Source of the DNA: Fibrobacter sp.
GTDB taxonomy: Bacteria > Fibrobacterota > Fibrobacteria > Fibrobacterales > Fibrobacteraceae
Assembly: GCA_017526585.1 (NCBI GenBank)
Contig: JAFXRC010000043.1
Location: 62,001 to 126,000 of the forward strand
Direction of reading: 5' to 3'
DNA: 64,000 nt
Part shown: positions 48,870 through 58,523 of the stretch, piece by piece
Numbering within the stretch: the first letter of the stretch is position 1
Layout: each line of letters opens with the position of its first letter
Notes under the pieces: generated by a model
What the model was told of the DNA's origin: nothing
The model's input: the letters and a program-made list of their open reading frames with translations, nothing else
Databases searched by the model: none
Translations under genes and position numbers: made by a program

Positions 48870-48902
48870 AAAAAAAGCCCCCCATAATATATTATAGGGG
48901 GT
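48870..48902 (-). terminator. Terminator of the tRNA-Val gene
   Basis: On the - strand CCCCC, an AT-rich self-complementary segment and GGGGG form a hairpin followed by C and T residues, directly after the tRNA. Confidence 0.85.
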
Positions 48903-48904
48903 AG

Positions 48905-48978
<74 letters not shown>

Positions 48979-48990
48979 GAAGTGAGCACA

Positions 48991-49019
48991 AATATAGTAA
49001 AGACAGTTCCGTTTGTCAA
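48991..49019 (-). promoter_or_regulatory. Promoter of tRNA-Val
   Basis: TTGACA (49019-49014), 17-bp spacer and TATATT (48996-48991) on the - strand, just before the tRNA 5' end. This is the clearest housekeeping promoter of the window. Confidence 0.85.
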
Positions 49020-49035
49020 GGGGGGGAGCGTGAAC

Positions 49036-49584
49036 TTATCTCTCCGAAGCGGGGACCCAGTAGCGCAGTCTGCCAGAAATGTGCAGCGGGGGGAGGGTGT
49101 CTATGCAGACGCCGGTGCGGCAGTCCTTGAAATACAGCTCCAAATTGGCGGTCCAGAGCGAGTCTCCGATGATTTCGTCGAAGCGTATGGAGCTACTGTC
49201 GGGGATAAGCGGGGCTTCGGGGGAGAACTGCTCGCGCATCCAGGTGACGTCCTGGTACCTCCCGTTGAGGCTTGCCCGTGTGATGGGGATGAGATCTTTG
49301 CCGGTCTGAGGGTTGTTTACCATCAGCGAGAATTGGTCTCCTCGCTCGCTTTCGTCGATTCTGGAGCGAAAGAAGAAGTAATGGTGGCTGTTGTTCACGT
49401 AAAAGGGCGGTTCCACGTCGTTTTTGGCAAGTTCTATGGTATAGGGGCCATCATCATTGATGGTGTATTTGATGTAGCCTCCGCCCTTGACTTCCCAGCT
49501 GCTGTTGATGTCGCCGCATGCCAGAAGCGTGAAGGCGAGCGTACTTAGGATTAGTCCTGTTTTTTTGCGGAAAGTCGAATTCAT
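49036..49584 (-). CDS. Lipoprotein of unknown function
   Basis: The 182-residue product starts with a signal sequence ending Thr-Leu-Leu-Ala-Cys-Gly, a lipobox. The mature part looks all-beta (WEVKGGGYIKYTI, YTIELAKND, FSLMVNN) with two late Cys residues (DCRTGVC). I do not recognise the family. The neighbouring phosphopantetheinyl transferase gene is divergent, with only about 25-40 bp between starts. Confidence 0.75.
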   Translation of the reverse strand: MNSTFRKKTGLILSTLAFTLLACGDINSSWEVKGGGYIKYTINDDGPYTIELAKNDVEPPFYVNNSHHYFFFRSRIDESERGDQFSLMVNNPQTGKDLIPITRASLNGRYQDVTWMREQFSPEAPLIPDSSSIRFDEIIGDSLWTANLELYFKDCRTGVCIDTLPPLHISGRLRYWVPASER

Positions 49585-49623
49585 ACCCCTAAACTAGAAA
49601 TTATCTTTGTGCATGGTTTGACT

Positions 49624-50262
49624 ATGGACGGAAATTTCGACAAAGGGTTGTCCCGCGCAATTCACCGACTAGATTTGGATACTCCTCTAGGGGTTGTCCA
49701 CCTGGCGGGTTTTGCTCAAAAACCGGACCACCGTTCGGTCATTTTCGGCATTTTGTCCGATTTTTCGGGGGTGACTGTAACGGCTGACGATCTTCAGGAA
49801 TCCAAAGAAGATCCCCGTCCGCGCTTTTCGAAGCTCGATTTCGATGTGAACTGGACTCATTCGGCGGGGTACTGTGTCTTGGCGTTTGGAGAGAGGGGTT
49901 CGCTTTCGAACATGCGTATCGGGGTGGACCTCGAACGCTACTCGCCCAGGCGGCTGCACCTTGCCGACCGTTTCTTTAGTGCCGAAGAAGCCGCCCATAT
50001 CAAGTCGCTGGGGGAATCTGCCGAAAGGGAGTTCTTTAGGCTGTGGTGCCGCAAGGAGGCGTTCTATAAGTGCGTCGGCGGAGAGTTTTTCGAAGGGACG
50101 CTCCGACGCCCGATGCTTGAAGATTCGGTGCGGTTCGAAAATGCAAAATCCCCGGTGCTGGGCACCGGAGATTTGGTTGAAGTCCATTTCGTGGATCTGA
50201 CTGGCGACGCTATCGGGGCGACTGAGCCCGCGGCGCTGTGCATCGCCGTTTCACGTCGCTAG
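49624..50262 (+). CDS. 4'-phosphopantetheinyl transferase
   Basis: This enzyme transfers phosphopantetheine from CoA to acyl or peptidyl carrier proteins in the cytoplasm. The Sfp-type motifs are visible: NMRIGVDLERYSPR (Mg-binding Asp), FFSAEEAAHI and FFRLWCRKEAFYKCVGG. The 213-residue length fits. I use ATG 49624; GTG 49609 is an in-frame alternative. No carrier protein or synthase gene is adjacent. Confidence 0.85.
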   Translation: MDGNFDKGLSRAIHRLDLDTPLGVVHLAGFAQKPDHRSVIFGILSDFSGVTVTADDLQESKEDPRPRFSKLDFDVNWTHSAGYCVLAFGERGSLSNMRIGVDLERYSPRRLHLADRFFSAEEAAHIKSLGESAEREFFRLWCRKEAFYKCVGGEFFEGTLRRPMLEDSVRFENAKSPVLGTGDLVEVHFVDLTGDAIGATEPAALCIAVSRR

Positions 50263-50714
50263 TTCGGCAGTTCCTGTTCGCCTTCGGCAATCGGTGCATC
50301 GGGAGCCTTTCCGTCTTGCGGCACTTCGAGTGCGTACAGCGGGAGGCTCGCGAGTTCTTCTTCGTCTACGAGCAGTCTAATAATGTACTTGTCGGGGCGC
50401 TTGATTTGCAAACGCTGCAGGTTCAGGACCATGTTCACCGCGGCGGTATCGAAACCCTGTGCCACGGGCTCCAGCGGAATTTTCGACTGCATCGGCGGTA
50501 CAATCGGCTTGCCGCACACGTCTTCGAAGGAGAGCTTCAGGTCGTGCATGCCGGCTTCGCTACGGCTGTAGCGGATACGGAATGCCGTGGAACACTGCGG
50601 AATCACCAGCGGAAACTTTGAAAAAATTCTGTCAAAAGCCCCGAGAATATTCAGGCGACCGCCCGCTCCATTGGCGGTGGCGGCGTCACAGATGGCTGCA
50701 ATTTCGATATTCAT
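50259..50714 (-). CDS. DUF6941-like small cytoplasmic protein
   Basis: The 151-residue product has no signal peptide. The N-terminus IEIAAICDAAT, then GGRLNILGAFDRIF, matches a small uncharacterised family that I recall as DUF6941; the name should be checked. Its start codon shares one base (TAATG) with the stop of the giant lipoprotein gene upstream, so the two are translationally coupled. Its stop overlaps the end of the facing phosphopantetheinyl transferase gene by 4 bp. No function can be given. Confidence 0.7.
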   Translation of the reverse strand: MNIEIAAICDAATANGAGGRLNILGAFDRIFSKFPLVIPQCSTAFRIRYSRSEAGMHDLKLSFEDVCGKPIVPPMQSKIPLEPVAQGFDTAAVNMVLNLQRLQIKRPDKYIIRLLVDEEELASLPLYALEVPQDGKAPDAPIAEGEQELPN

Positions 50715-53700
50715 TATTTAATCTCCCAGTTGTCGGCCACGTACTTCATAACAAGCGGACCGTTGTTGCGATTTGCGCCACCCGCATTTTCGCGGGCGAG
50801 CATGGATAGGTAAACTTTGCCGGAACCGTCGATGTCGAGCATCGGGCCCCATCCGCGTAAGAAGTAGCCCTTGCTAGCGTAGAAGACCGTGTTGAAATAG
50901 GGCAGCTGATTTTCGCCGTGCAGGTGCCATTTGTTGTTTTCGTACCTGTAGACGTGTACCTGCGAGTAGTTTGCCCTGCCGTTGTCGTCGACTGCGGCAT
51001 AGATGATTCCGTTGCGGATTGCAAAACTCATATGGTAGGCAATGATGCCTTCGGAAATCGGGGAACTTGCGAACTTGCTGTTCTGCTTGATCCAGGTGAT
51101 TTCGTTGTTGTTGATCGTTCCCTTGCCCATGCGTGGACCGTAGGTGTCTACGTCGCGACTCAAGAAGCCCATGTAGATAGTGGATCCGTCGCAAACGAGT
51201 TTGGGCTGGCTTGCATCCAATGCGCTGAAGCCGTTCCACTTGATCTGTGAGTAGTCGGTGTTGTAAAGTCCATAGTAGGCGGTGTAGTTTGTTGAAATGG
51301 CCATTACGATCAACTGTCCGTTGTCGCCGAAGATGGCTTCGACTTCGCGGTATTTCTGGTTGCCGTCGAACTTGCCGAACTTTGCGTTCTTTTCCCATTT
51401 GCTGCCGTTGAAGTCGTACAGGTAAATCTTCTGGTCGTCGCTTTGCAGTAGCACGACGTGTGGGTAGGATTCCGATTCCTTGCTCACGATCTTGGCGGCG
51501 AGCGCATTGGTGAATGTCGAGCCGACAGATGCCAGTGCCGATGTTCCGCCCGTAGACTTGTAAAGGGTCAGCTTCTTGCCGGCATCTAGGACGCCTACAT
51601 AGAAGTTTCCGCCATGGGCGTTTGCGTAAATCTGCGAAATGGTATCGGTGAAAGTCTTGGTACCAAGCGATTTCCATTTATCGCCATCGAACTGTGCCGC
51701 GGTAAGTGTTTTATTGTCTTTAAGGTAGGCAACGACGGGTTTGTCGTTTACAAGTGCCATTGCGGGTGCCACGTTTGCGCTAGTGTTTTCGATAACGGTA
51801 TCCTTGCCCTGGTTCTGCCAGGCCTTGCGGAAGTAGACCTTGCGGCTGACTTCTTCGGCGCGGTGGCGGCTGTAGAAGGCCTTGTTCGGCGAAGTAGTCG
51901 TGCTATCGCGGTAATCCAGGTAAATGGTCATGGAGCCTTCGTAGGTCTTACGGATAAAGGCGGCGTTGAATTCGGCAATGCTCGTATCGATGCTTCCGTC
52001 CTTGTTGCCTTGGTAGAAGTTGTTGTCGACATTGCTGAATTTCCACCAGAAGTCCTGCATGTTCTTGTTGCCGAGGTCACCCATCTTGGACTTCTTACCG
52101 TTCCAGTCGGTGGTGTAGAAGTACAGCGCTTCGTCGTCGACTGATTCGTCGCCACTCCACAGGTAGACAGTGTCTGCCGCAGAAATGACTCCGATGGGGT
52201 GATACTGCATCATACGGACTTCAGTGGTGTCGCTGAAGGTTACCTTGGTGCTGGTTTCCTGCGCCGACACGATACAGTACATGTCCTTTTCTTTTTCGGA
52301 GTAGGTTGAATCCTTGCCGATACGGAACGACTTGCCGTTCGCGTTATAGTCGTACTTGGGAACGGATTTTTCCATCGTCTTTCCGGTCGCTTTTTCCTTA
52401 CATTCCCAGGTGAACCAGTCGATGCCTTGCCATACGTCGTTCACCGTTGCGTCGAGCTCAAAGGGGTCGCCGGGATTCAGGTAGATGAGCTCCTGCTTCA
52501 CCCAGATGAGCGGAACTTCTGTTGAGAACGAAATTTCCATCCTGTCGGTCGCCGTGTTGCCGTCGTTGTCGGTGACGCGGGCGACGCAGTAGAAGTCGCC
52601 TTGTGCGGCAGGAGCCTTCCAAACGGTGTCGTAGTCGCTGACTGTTTTCCAACGGCTGTCGATCTGGTCGGTGGTGCCACAGCTCCATTCGCGCTTTACG
52701 ATGCGTCCTGGGTCAGAAGGTAGTCCATTGTTGTCGTAGGCTTCTGCGTTCAGGGTGATGTTGTAGCCTTCGCGGACAGTCAGGCTCTTCTTTGTCACCT
52801 GAATGGTCGGCGGAGCAAGAATGATGTCGATCTTGACGGTGTCCTTGGCGATGTTGCCGTCGTCATCGGTGACGCGCGCGATACACTGGTAACCGTTTTG
52901 CTGCGTGGAGGGCATGACCATCGTCGTTCTCGGAGTAGTCGAGGAACTGTAAGTAAAGCCGATGTTTTCGGTGGAAGCCGAACCGCAGCCCCATTCGTAC
53001 TTGACGATCGAACCGAGCGAGTCCATGGCGTGGGCGTTGAGTTCCACGGTATCCTTGATGGTGACCCTGTTGTAGTTTACATAGGCGGTTACTGTAGGTA
53101 GGCCGACAATCACCTTGTAGGTCGCCGTATCTCTTGCGGTGTTGTTGTCGTCGTCGGTAACTTGAACCACGCAGTAGTAGGCGTTGGTTGCTTTTGACGG
53201 CATGCGGACGGTCGTCTGCGAAGACTGCATTTCGTCCCAGACGGGGTTCTTGAGTTCGTTCAGGTTGTCGCTGCAGGCGATTTCGTACTTGGCGATGTAT
53301 CCGAGCTTGTCCGAAGCGTTCGCCTTGATGACCTGGTTGCTGTTGATCTTTACAGTATCTTTCTTGGTGTTCAGCTTTACAGTCGGAAGGTCGAGCAGCG
53401 TCTTGAAAATGAGCGTGTCCATGCCTTCTTCGTTGTCATCGTCAATTGCCTTGAAAACGCAGCGGTAGTTCGATGTCTCTGCGCCGGGGAGCTGCACCTG
53501 GAGTGCTATGTCGCTGACAGAACTACTTGGCGAATCAATGATTTTTTCGTTGTCGAAGACGACGTTGCCGTTGCTGCAGCCCCACTTGATACTGTTGATG
53601 GTTCCGAAGCGGTCGCTTGCCGAAATGTATGCGGTCACGGTGGAATTGATCTTGTATTCGTTGCTGTTGTTGTTGGTTGTGGCATGAATGGTGGGCGGAT

Positions 53701-56011
53701 CGGCGACCACATTCACGACAACGGTGTCTGCGCCAGTATTATCGAGATTGTCGGTGACATTGACAACAACCTTGTAGGTGCCGATTTTGCTATATGCCAG
53801 ATCGGCTTCTTCTGCCGCTGTGGGGCAGGCGTAGCCATCGGAAAGGTTACTGCCACAGATCCATGCCAGAGTGAGAGACTCGCTTAGTTTACCCTTGTAC
53901 GGCTGAACCTTGAAATGCAGCGGGTCGTTGATGCTGACGGTGTTTTCAAAGCCGGGCTCGGTAAAGACGACAGCCGGGTTGTCTCCCAGAATGCCGAATT
54001 TGACCTGGGCGCTCACATCGGCGCCGTTTTCCTTGTAGGTCACTGTCATGAGGTAGTCCTTGTCGGGACTTGCCGAGGTCAGGTCTTCGTACGGTAGATT
54101 GAGTGTTGCGGTAGCGTTTTCATCGACGGCAGTCTTTTGTGTCTGGGCTCCGCCACCGACATCCCAACTCCATGTGATGTTTTTAGCAGCCGGATAGGCT
54201 CCGTTGACTGTTGCCGTGAAGACGAGGTTTTCGCCCTGTCCAATACGGGCGTTCTGTCCGCCATTCACGTCCAAGTTAATTGATGTGGCGCGGACAACGA
54301 TTGTCTGTTTCAGGGAAGTCTTGTTGCCGGCCTTGTCCGTTGCACTGTATTCAAACTTGTGTGTGCCGTCGGTAAGGTTGTTCATTGAGACGGGACAGTT
54401 GAACACGGCATTGCCGTCGCTCTTGGTGCAGTTGATCTTCTGGGACTTTCCGTCGATCGACGCGGTGACGGTGTCGAGGAAGGATCCCAGGTCGCGGGCG
54501 TAGACGGCCTGGTTGAAGTTGCGAGTCTTTAGAGTGTCGATGTTCTTGACGATTAGGACTGGCTTGGCGGTATCCTTAAGTTCGATCTCGTCCATGCGAA
54601 CAAGGTTTCCCGATTCGGCGAATAAATCTTTAACGGTAACGGAACCGTACTCCTTTGCCGAGTCGGCACTTGCGGTGGCGGTGTACTGCCCGACATCGAC
54701 CTTCACCGTATAGTTACCCTTGTCATCGGTTGTCGCATCGAAGGTCTTGTTGCCGTTGCTGAAGGCAACGCGGATTCCCGAATGGACTGTGCGACCCTGG
54801 TACTTCGCCGTTCCCGTAAAGGTTCCCTGCGTCGAACTCAGGTCGCCGATATAGAAACTCCAGGGACGGCTGCTGCCTTCACCCGTCGAAATGCGCTTCA
54901 TGTGAACGACGTCGTAGCCATCGGTTACGTACATATCCCAGTAGATGCGGCCCGTCAGTTGCTTTGCAGGGTTCTTGATGAGCGTGATGACGTTCTTGCC
55001 GTTCTGGTCAATCGGCTCAAAGATGTTCGAGGTGAATTCTGCTGCGATCAGGTCGTCTTCGGTAAAGGCCTTCTGCGGGGGCTGGCCGTTCTTGGAAACC
55101 TGGGCGTAGATGAAGTATTGCAGGTTTTGCGGATTGTCGTCGTCTTCGCCTTCGTAGTAGAAGTAGAATCGGTCATTGATGTTGTGGCGGACACCGTCTT
55201 CGGGGTAGATAATTTTTAGCCTAGGAATCCTGTTGAAGTGCAGGTAGACGCTGTCTTTGGTCTTGTTGTCGTCGTCATCGGTGACGATGATGTAGATTTT
55301 CTGGTTGCCGAGCGAATCGATTTTAGCGTCTTTATTCTTAATGGTGATGTAGAGAGAATCGTTGTCTTCGAATGTCTCGTATTTCCATTCCTTTGCTTCG
55401 CCCTTTCCGTTTGCGTCCAGGTCGACCTTGATGCTTGTAATGGTACCGAAGGAGTCGCTTGCCATAATCGGGAAGGTGATGTCTCCGTCATGCTTGGTCC
55501 ACAGCGTATCCTTGGGGACGACAAGCGTTGGCTTTGTGTCGATGACTCTGACCCAAGCCTTTCGGGTTGCTGTACCCGAGGTGTCGGTTGCATTGTTGCC
55601 ATCGTAGGCGACGAACCGGGGCTCGTAGAGACCTGCTTTGGCATAGACCCAGGTCTGCTGCTTTGCGTTCTTGCCTTGAACGGTGGTGTCCTTGCCGTCC
55701 TTCTTGGTAAGTACCCATTCAAAGCCGTAGATTTTATCCACATAGTAAGGAAGGATGCCGATCATGTATACGGTGTCGTTTACGGTGACCGTCAGGGTGT
55801 CGGCGATGGTGTCTGCTTCGCTTACGGCTGTATTCGTCATGGAATCAGCGAATGCCTGTACATCCGGAATGGGTTCCTTAAATACGAATACGCGGGAGTG
55901 ATTGTTTTTAAGGTTCACGTTTTCCTTGACGGACGATTCCCTGGAACATCCGAAAAAGGCGACCATGAAAATGACGCCAAGGGCAAATAACAAAAAATGG
56001 GGTACACGCAT
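50714..56011 (-). CDS. Giant multi-domain lipoprotein (1765 residues)
   Basis: GAGGATGTGCT precedes ATG 56011. The signal sequence ends Ala-Phe-Phe-Gly-Cys-Ser, a lipobox. The body is a chain of Ig/PKD-like beta domains of about 90 residues with a repeated pattern, Thr-Asp-Asp-Asp-Asn/Gly-Asn-xx-Asp-Thr, seen at least seven times and reading like Ca-binding loops. A carboxypeptidase-regulatory-like domain lies at about 395-480 (GNYTVKVDVGQYTATASAD). The last 300 residues look like a beta-propeller (NVAPAMALVNDKPVVAYL, then similar blades). It is probably a long surface-anchored stalk with a binding head, perhaps for adhesion. The ligand is unknown. Confidence 0.8.
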   Translation of the reverse strand: MRVPHFLLFALGVIFMVAFFGCSRESSVKENVNLKNNHSRVFVFKEPIPDVQAFADSMTNTAVSEADTIADTLTVTVNDTVYMIGILPYYVDKIYGFEWVLTKKDGKDTTVQGKNAKQQTWVYAKAGLYEPRFVAYDGNNATDTSGTATRKAWVRVIDTKPTLVVPKDTLWTKHDGDITFPIMASDSFGTITSIKVDLDANGKGEAKEWKYETFEDNDSLYITIKNKDAKIDSLGNQKIYIIVTDDDDNKTKDSVYLHFNRIPRLKIIYPEDGVRHNINDRFYFYYEGEDDDNPQNLQYFIYAQVSKNGQPPQKAFTEDDLIAAEFTSNIFEPIDQNGKNVITLIKNPAKQLTGRIYWDMYVTDGYDVVHMKRISTGEGSSRPWSFYIGDLSSTQGTFTGTAKYQGRTVHSGIRVAFSNGNKTFDATTDDKGNYTVKVDVGQYTATASADSAKEYGSVTVKDLFAESGNLVRMDEIELKDTAKPVLIVKNIDTLKTRNFNQAVYARDLGSFLDTVTASIDGKSQKINCTKSDGNAVFNCPVSMNNLTDGTHKFEYSATDKAGNKTSLKQTIVVRATSINLDVNGGQNARIGQGENLVFTATVNGAYPAAKNITWSWDVGGGAQTQKTAVDENATATLNLPYEDLTSASPDKDYLMTVTYKENGADVSAQVKFGILGDNPAVVFTEPGFENTVSINDPLHFKVQPYKGKLSESLTLAWICGSNLSDGYACPTAAEEADLAYSKIGTYKVVVNVTDNLDNTGADTVVVNVVADPPTIHATTNNNSNEYKINSTVTAYISASDRFGTINSIKWGCSNGNVVFDNEKIIDSPSSSVSDIALQVQLPGAETSNYRCVFKAIDDDNEEGMDTLIFKTLLDLPTVKLNTKKDTVKINSNQVIKANASDKLGYIAKYEIACSDNLNELKNPVWDEMQSSQTTVRMPSKATNAYYCVVQVTDDDNNTARDTATYKVIVGLPTVTAYVNYNRVTIKDTVELNAHAMDSLGSIVKYEWGCGSASTENIGFTYSSSTTPRTTMVMPSTQQNGYQCIARVTDDDGNIAKDTVKIDIILAPPTIQVTKKSLTVREGYNITLNAEAYDNNGLPSDPGRIVKREWSCGTTDQIDSRWKTVSDYDTVWKAPAAQGDFYCVARVTDNDGNTATDRMEISFSTEVPLIWVKQELIYLNPGDPFELDATVNDVWQGIDWFTWECKEKATGKTMEKSVPKYDYNANGKSFRIGKDSTYSEKEKDMYCIVSAQETSTKVTFSDTTEVRMMQYHPIGVISAADTVYLWSGDESVDDEALYFYTTDWNGKKSKMGDLGNKNMQDFWWKFSNVDNNFYQGNKDGSIDTSIAEFNAAFIRKTYEGSMTIYLDYRDSTTTSPNKAFYSRHRAEEVSRKVYFRKAWQNQGKDTVIENTSANVAPAMALVNDKPVVAYLKDNKTLTAAQFDGDKWKSLGTKTFTDTISQIYANAHGGNFYVGVLDAGKKLTLYKSTGGTSALASVGSTFTNALAAKIVSKESESYPHVVLLQSDDQKIYLYDFNGSKWEKNAKFGKFDGNQKYREVEAIFGDNGQLIVMAISTNYTAYYGLYNTDYSQIKWNGFSALDASQPKLVCDGSTIYMGFLSRDVDTYGPRMGKGTINNNEITWIKQNSKFASSPISEGIIAYHMSFAIRNGIIYAAVDDNGRANYSQVHVYRYENNKWHLHGENQLPYFNTVFYASKGYFLRGWGPMLDIDGSGKVYLSMLARENAGGANRNNGPLVMKYVADNWEIK

Positions 56012-56111
56012 AGCACATCCTCGTTAAAAATCAACACAGTTTTTTCAGTTTAAATCTATCTTTTTTATCAGAAAAGCGTGTGTGATTTAACGCACCGATG
56101 GAGTCTGTTTT

Positions 56112-57017
56112 ATGGAAGAAATCCCACTTTGGTACAGTCTTGCTGTTTTTTTTGTGTTGGGCGCCTGTGTCGGTAGCTTTTACAACGTGATTGTGTACCG
56201 TATGCCACGCGGAATTTCCCTGATTAATCCGCCATCGCACTGTCCACTTTGCAAAAAGCATATCCCGCTGTATTACAACTTGCCGATTGTCGGCTGGCTC
56301 ATTCTGCGCGGAAAGAGCGCCTGCTGCAAGCAGCCCATCAGCATCATCTATCCCATCGGGGAATCCCTATGTGGACTCCTGGGGGCACTCTCGCTCTATG
56401 CCGCGATGGGCTTTACCACCGATTTCTGGTCCCCGGTGCCAAACCTGGAAGTATGGGCGGACGCCCTGGCACTTTTCTGGCTCTTGCTTGGCATTTATCC
56501 GGTGAGCGCAGTTGATTTTAAGTACAAATTAATACCGGATTCCATCTCGGTGGGCGGCATTGTCGCGGGCCTTATTATTTCGCTTATTCCGGGTGGTTTG
56601 ACTCCGGTGCAGAGCATCGTAGGGGCGGTTGCTGCGGGTGGTGGACTTTACCTGCTGGGCTTTATTGCCTCGAAGGTGCTGCACAAGGATGCCATGGGCT
56701 TTGGCGATGTGAAACTTTTGGCGGGCTTCGGTGCTATTATGGGCGTTACCCGTGCGGTCGAAGTGCTGGTGGTAGCCTCGATCCTTGGCATCTTGATCAT
56801 GGTGCCATATGCAAAAATTGCCGAAAAACGCGCCGCTAAAAAGGCTGTTCAAAGTAAGGCTTCGCAAAACAAGAACGCTTCCGCATCTGCGGAAGCGGAT
56901 GATGAAGGTGCCGGTCAGATTCCGTTCGGTCCGTTCCTTGCCGTCGCAGCCCCGTTTATGTACCTGTGGGGCGATGCGCTGAAGGAAATTTATTTGAAGT
57001 TTATTTTCGGCGAATAA
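56112..57017 (+). CDS. Type IV prepilin peptidase (PilD/GspO family)
   Basis: This inner-membrane aspartyl protease cleaves and usually methylates type IV prepilins and type II secretion pseudopilins. GGAG lies 9 nt before ATG 56112. It shows GSFYNVIVYRMPRG, the paired zinc cysteines CPLCKKH and ACC, several transmembrane segments, and the two catalytic Asp regions VDFKYKLIPD and GFGDVKLLAG. A charged Lys/Ala-rich loop (about 235-265) is longer than usual. No pilin genes are adjacent. Confidence 0.92.
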   Translation: MEEIPLWYSLAVFFVLGACVGSFYNVIVYRMPRGISLINPPSHCPLCKKHIPLYYNLPIVGWLILRGKSACCKQPISIIYPIGESLCGLLGALSLYAAMGFTTDFWSPVPNLEVWADALALFWLLLGIYPVSAVDFKYKLIPDSISVGGIVAGLIISLIPGGLTPVQSIVGAVAAGGGLYLLGFIASKVLHKDAMGFGDVKLLAGFGAIMGVTRAVEVLVVASILGILIMVPYAKIAEKRAAKKAVQSKASQNKNASASAEADDEGAGQIPFGPFLAVAAPFMYLWGDALKEIYLKFIFGE

Positions 57018-57020
57018 TTC

Positions 57021-58520
57021 TTATTTCTGCATTTCGTGGAAGGCGTACAGCCAGGCCTTGAGACGGTTCCAGTTCTTGTCGTTCTTGTGCTTGATGAAGT
57101 CACCGAAGGAATATAGTGCCAGGTTCTGTAGCGGCGTTTCGCCAATCTGGATGTCCTTGATTCCGTAGAAGTCTTCGGAAAGCTTCAGGTCGGTATCGCG
57201 GATTGTTTTTCCATCTATGGCGATGACAAGATGCTTCTTGTGGATGGCGAGCGAGTAGTGGTGACGCTTGCCATCGAGTACGGCCGCCTTGCCATATTCC
57301 ACGGAATCGGTCGATGCGGAATCGATGCCGTTGTAGACTCTTGTGCAGAGCGCGGTGGAATCCTTGCTGCAGCGTCGGATGTCGAATCCGAGGCTGTCGC
57401 TGCCTGCGCTCAGCAGGGGCGCGTCTTTTTTGAGACTTTCGATTTCAAACCAGAAGCTGATGGCGACGCTCGAATCTTCGGTAAACACGCTGCTGTCGTA
57501 GCGCATGTCGAGAAGCGTGTCCGTTGCAGGGCTTGCGACGAACTGGCGGAGCCTGGAGTCGGCACGATCGAAGTTGCTCCACTGGATTTCTCCGGCTACG
57601 GCCGTGAGCTTTGCCGTGGTACTGATGTGCGGCAAGGCTATCCAGTACAGAATGGAGTCTTCGGAAACCCAGTCGCCACCCTGCGATGAAACCACGTTGC
57701 CCTGTTCATCCAGGAAAACTTCGCTATAGTCGTGTTGGTAAAAAGGCATCGACTTGTCGTGGCTTCCTTTCTCCTTGAGCGGAACGAGCAGGGAGTCGAG
57801 CTTTGGATCGTCGAGGGAATCGAGCAGGTCGAATTTCGGCAGCGAAAAATCCAGGTTGTAGAGAATGTTCGCATTGGCGTAGTTATTCACGAACAATGTG
57901 TCGTCTTCCTTGAACTTCCAGAACACGTCCTTCGTGACGAATTTCTTGCCGTTGTAGATTTCGATGGTCTTTTCACCTTCGTCGTTTTCGACAATCGGGA
58001 TGTTCTCGATGATGGCGTAACCGTTCTTGGCATCGCTTTTGGAAATCTGCTTGCACCTGAGCAGTCCCGTGATGCAGATGGTGTCGCCAACCGAGAGCGA
58101 ATCGTAGTCGACGGAAATCTTGAGTGTCGCGGGTTTCCTGAGGCGTACATAGATGGAATCTTCGTCGTTGCTCTTCAGAATCTCGGCGCCAGCAAGTCCT
58201 TCGGTCGTGGCGATGACGCTGTAGGCGCCCTTGACATCTTCAAAAATGGCGAAGTCGTTTGCGTCTACGGTAATGGAATCGTAGAGTTCCGTCTTTCCGT
58301 CGACGATTTTTGCCAGGGTGTATTTGACCCGAGCCGATTTCGGTAAATCGTAGTCCCAACTGTATTCGGTCGTGAATGCCAAGGTGTGTCCCGATTCGGT
58401 TTCGGTGAGCACTCCTGCGGTAGAGGTTCCCTTGTCGTCTTCGGGGAGCGCGCATGCGCTAAAAAGAGCCGCCATAAGTAAGGCGAGCGCTGCAAATTTT
58501 GTCGTTTCTCGTCTCGTCAT
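57021..58520 (-). CDS. Lipoprotein with LamG-like domain, partner of TIGR02147 copy 3
   Basis: The signal sequence ends Leu-Phe-Ser-Ala-Cys-Ala, a lipobox. Beta-rich segments follow (about 40-290). A concanavalin/LamG-like domain lies at about 320-480: SSVAISFWFEIESL, then HHYSLAIHKKHLVIAIDGK and IKDIQIGETPLQNLALYSF. Only 3 nt separate it from the upstream TIGR02147 gene. The final segment (FGDFIKHKNDKNWNRLKAWLYAFHEM) resembles the C-terminus of surface proteins that follow a LamG fold. Glycan binding is inferred. Confidence 0.78.
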   Translation of the reverse strand: MTRRETTKFAALALLMAALFSACALPEDDKGTSTAGVLTETESGHTLAFTTEYSWDYDLPKSARVKYTLAKIVDGKTELYDSITVDANDFAIFEDVKGAYSVIATTEGLAGAEILKSNDEDSIYVRLRKPATLKISVDYDSLSVGDTICITGLLRCKQISKSDAKNGYAIIENIPIVENDEGEKTIEIYNGKKFVTKDVFWKFKEDDTLFVNNYANANILYNLDFSLPKFDLLDSLDDPKLDSLLVPLKEKGSHDKSMPFYQHDYSEVFLDEQGNVVSSQGGDWVSEDSILYWIALPHISTTAKLTAVAGEIQWSNFDRADSRLRQFVASPATDTLLDMRYDSSVFTEDSSVAISFWFEIESLKKDAPLLSAGSDSLGFDIRRCSKDSTALCTRVYNGIDSASTDSVEYGKAAVLDGKRHHYSLAIHKKHLVIAIDGKTIRDTDLKLSEDFYGIKDIQIGETPLQNLALYSFGDFIKHKNDKNWNRLKAWLYAFHEMQK

Positions 58521-58523
58521 AGG

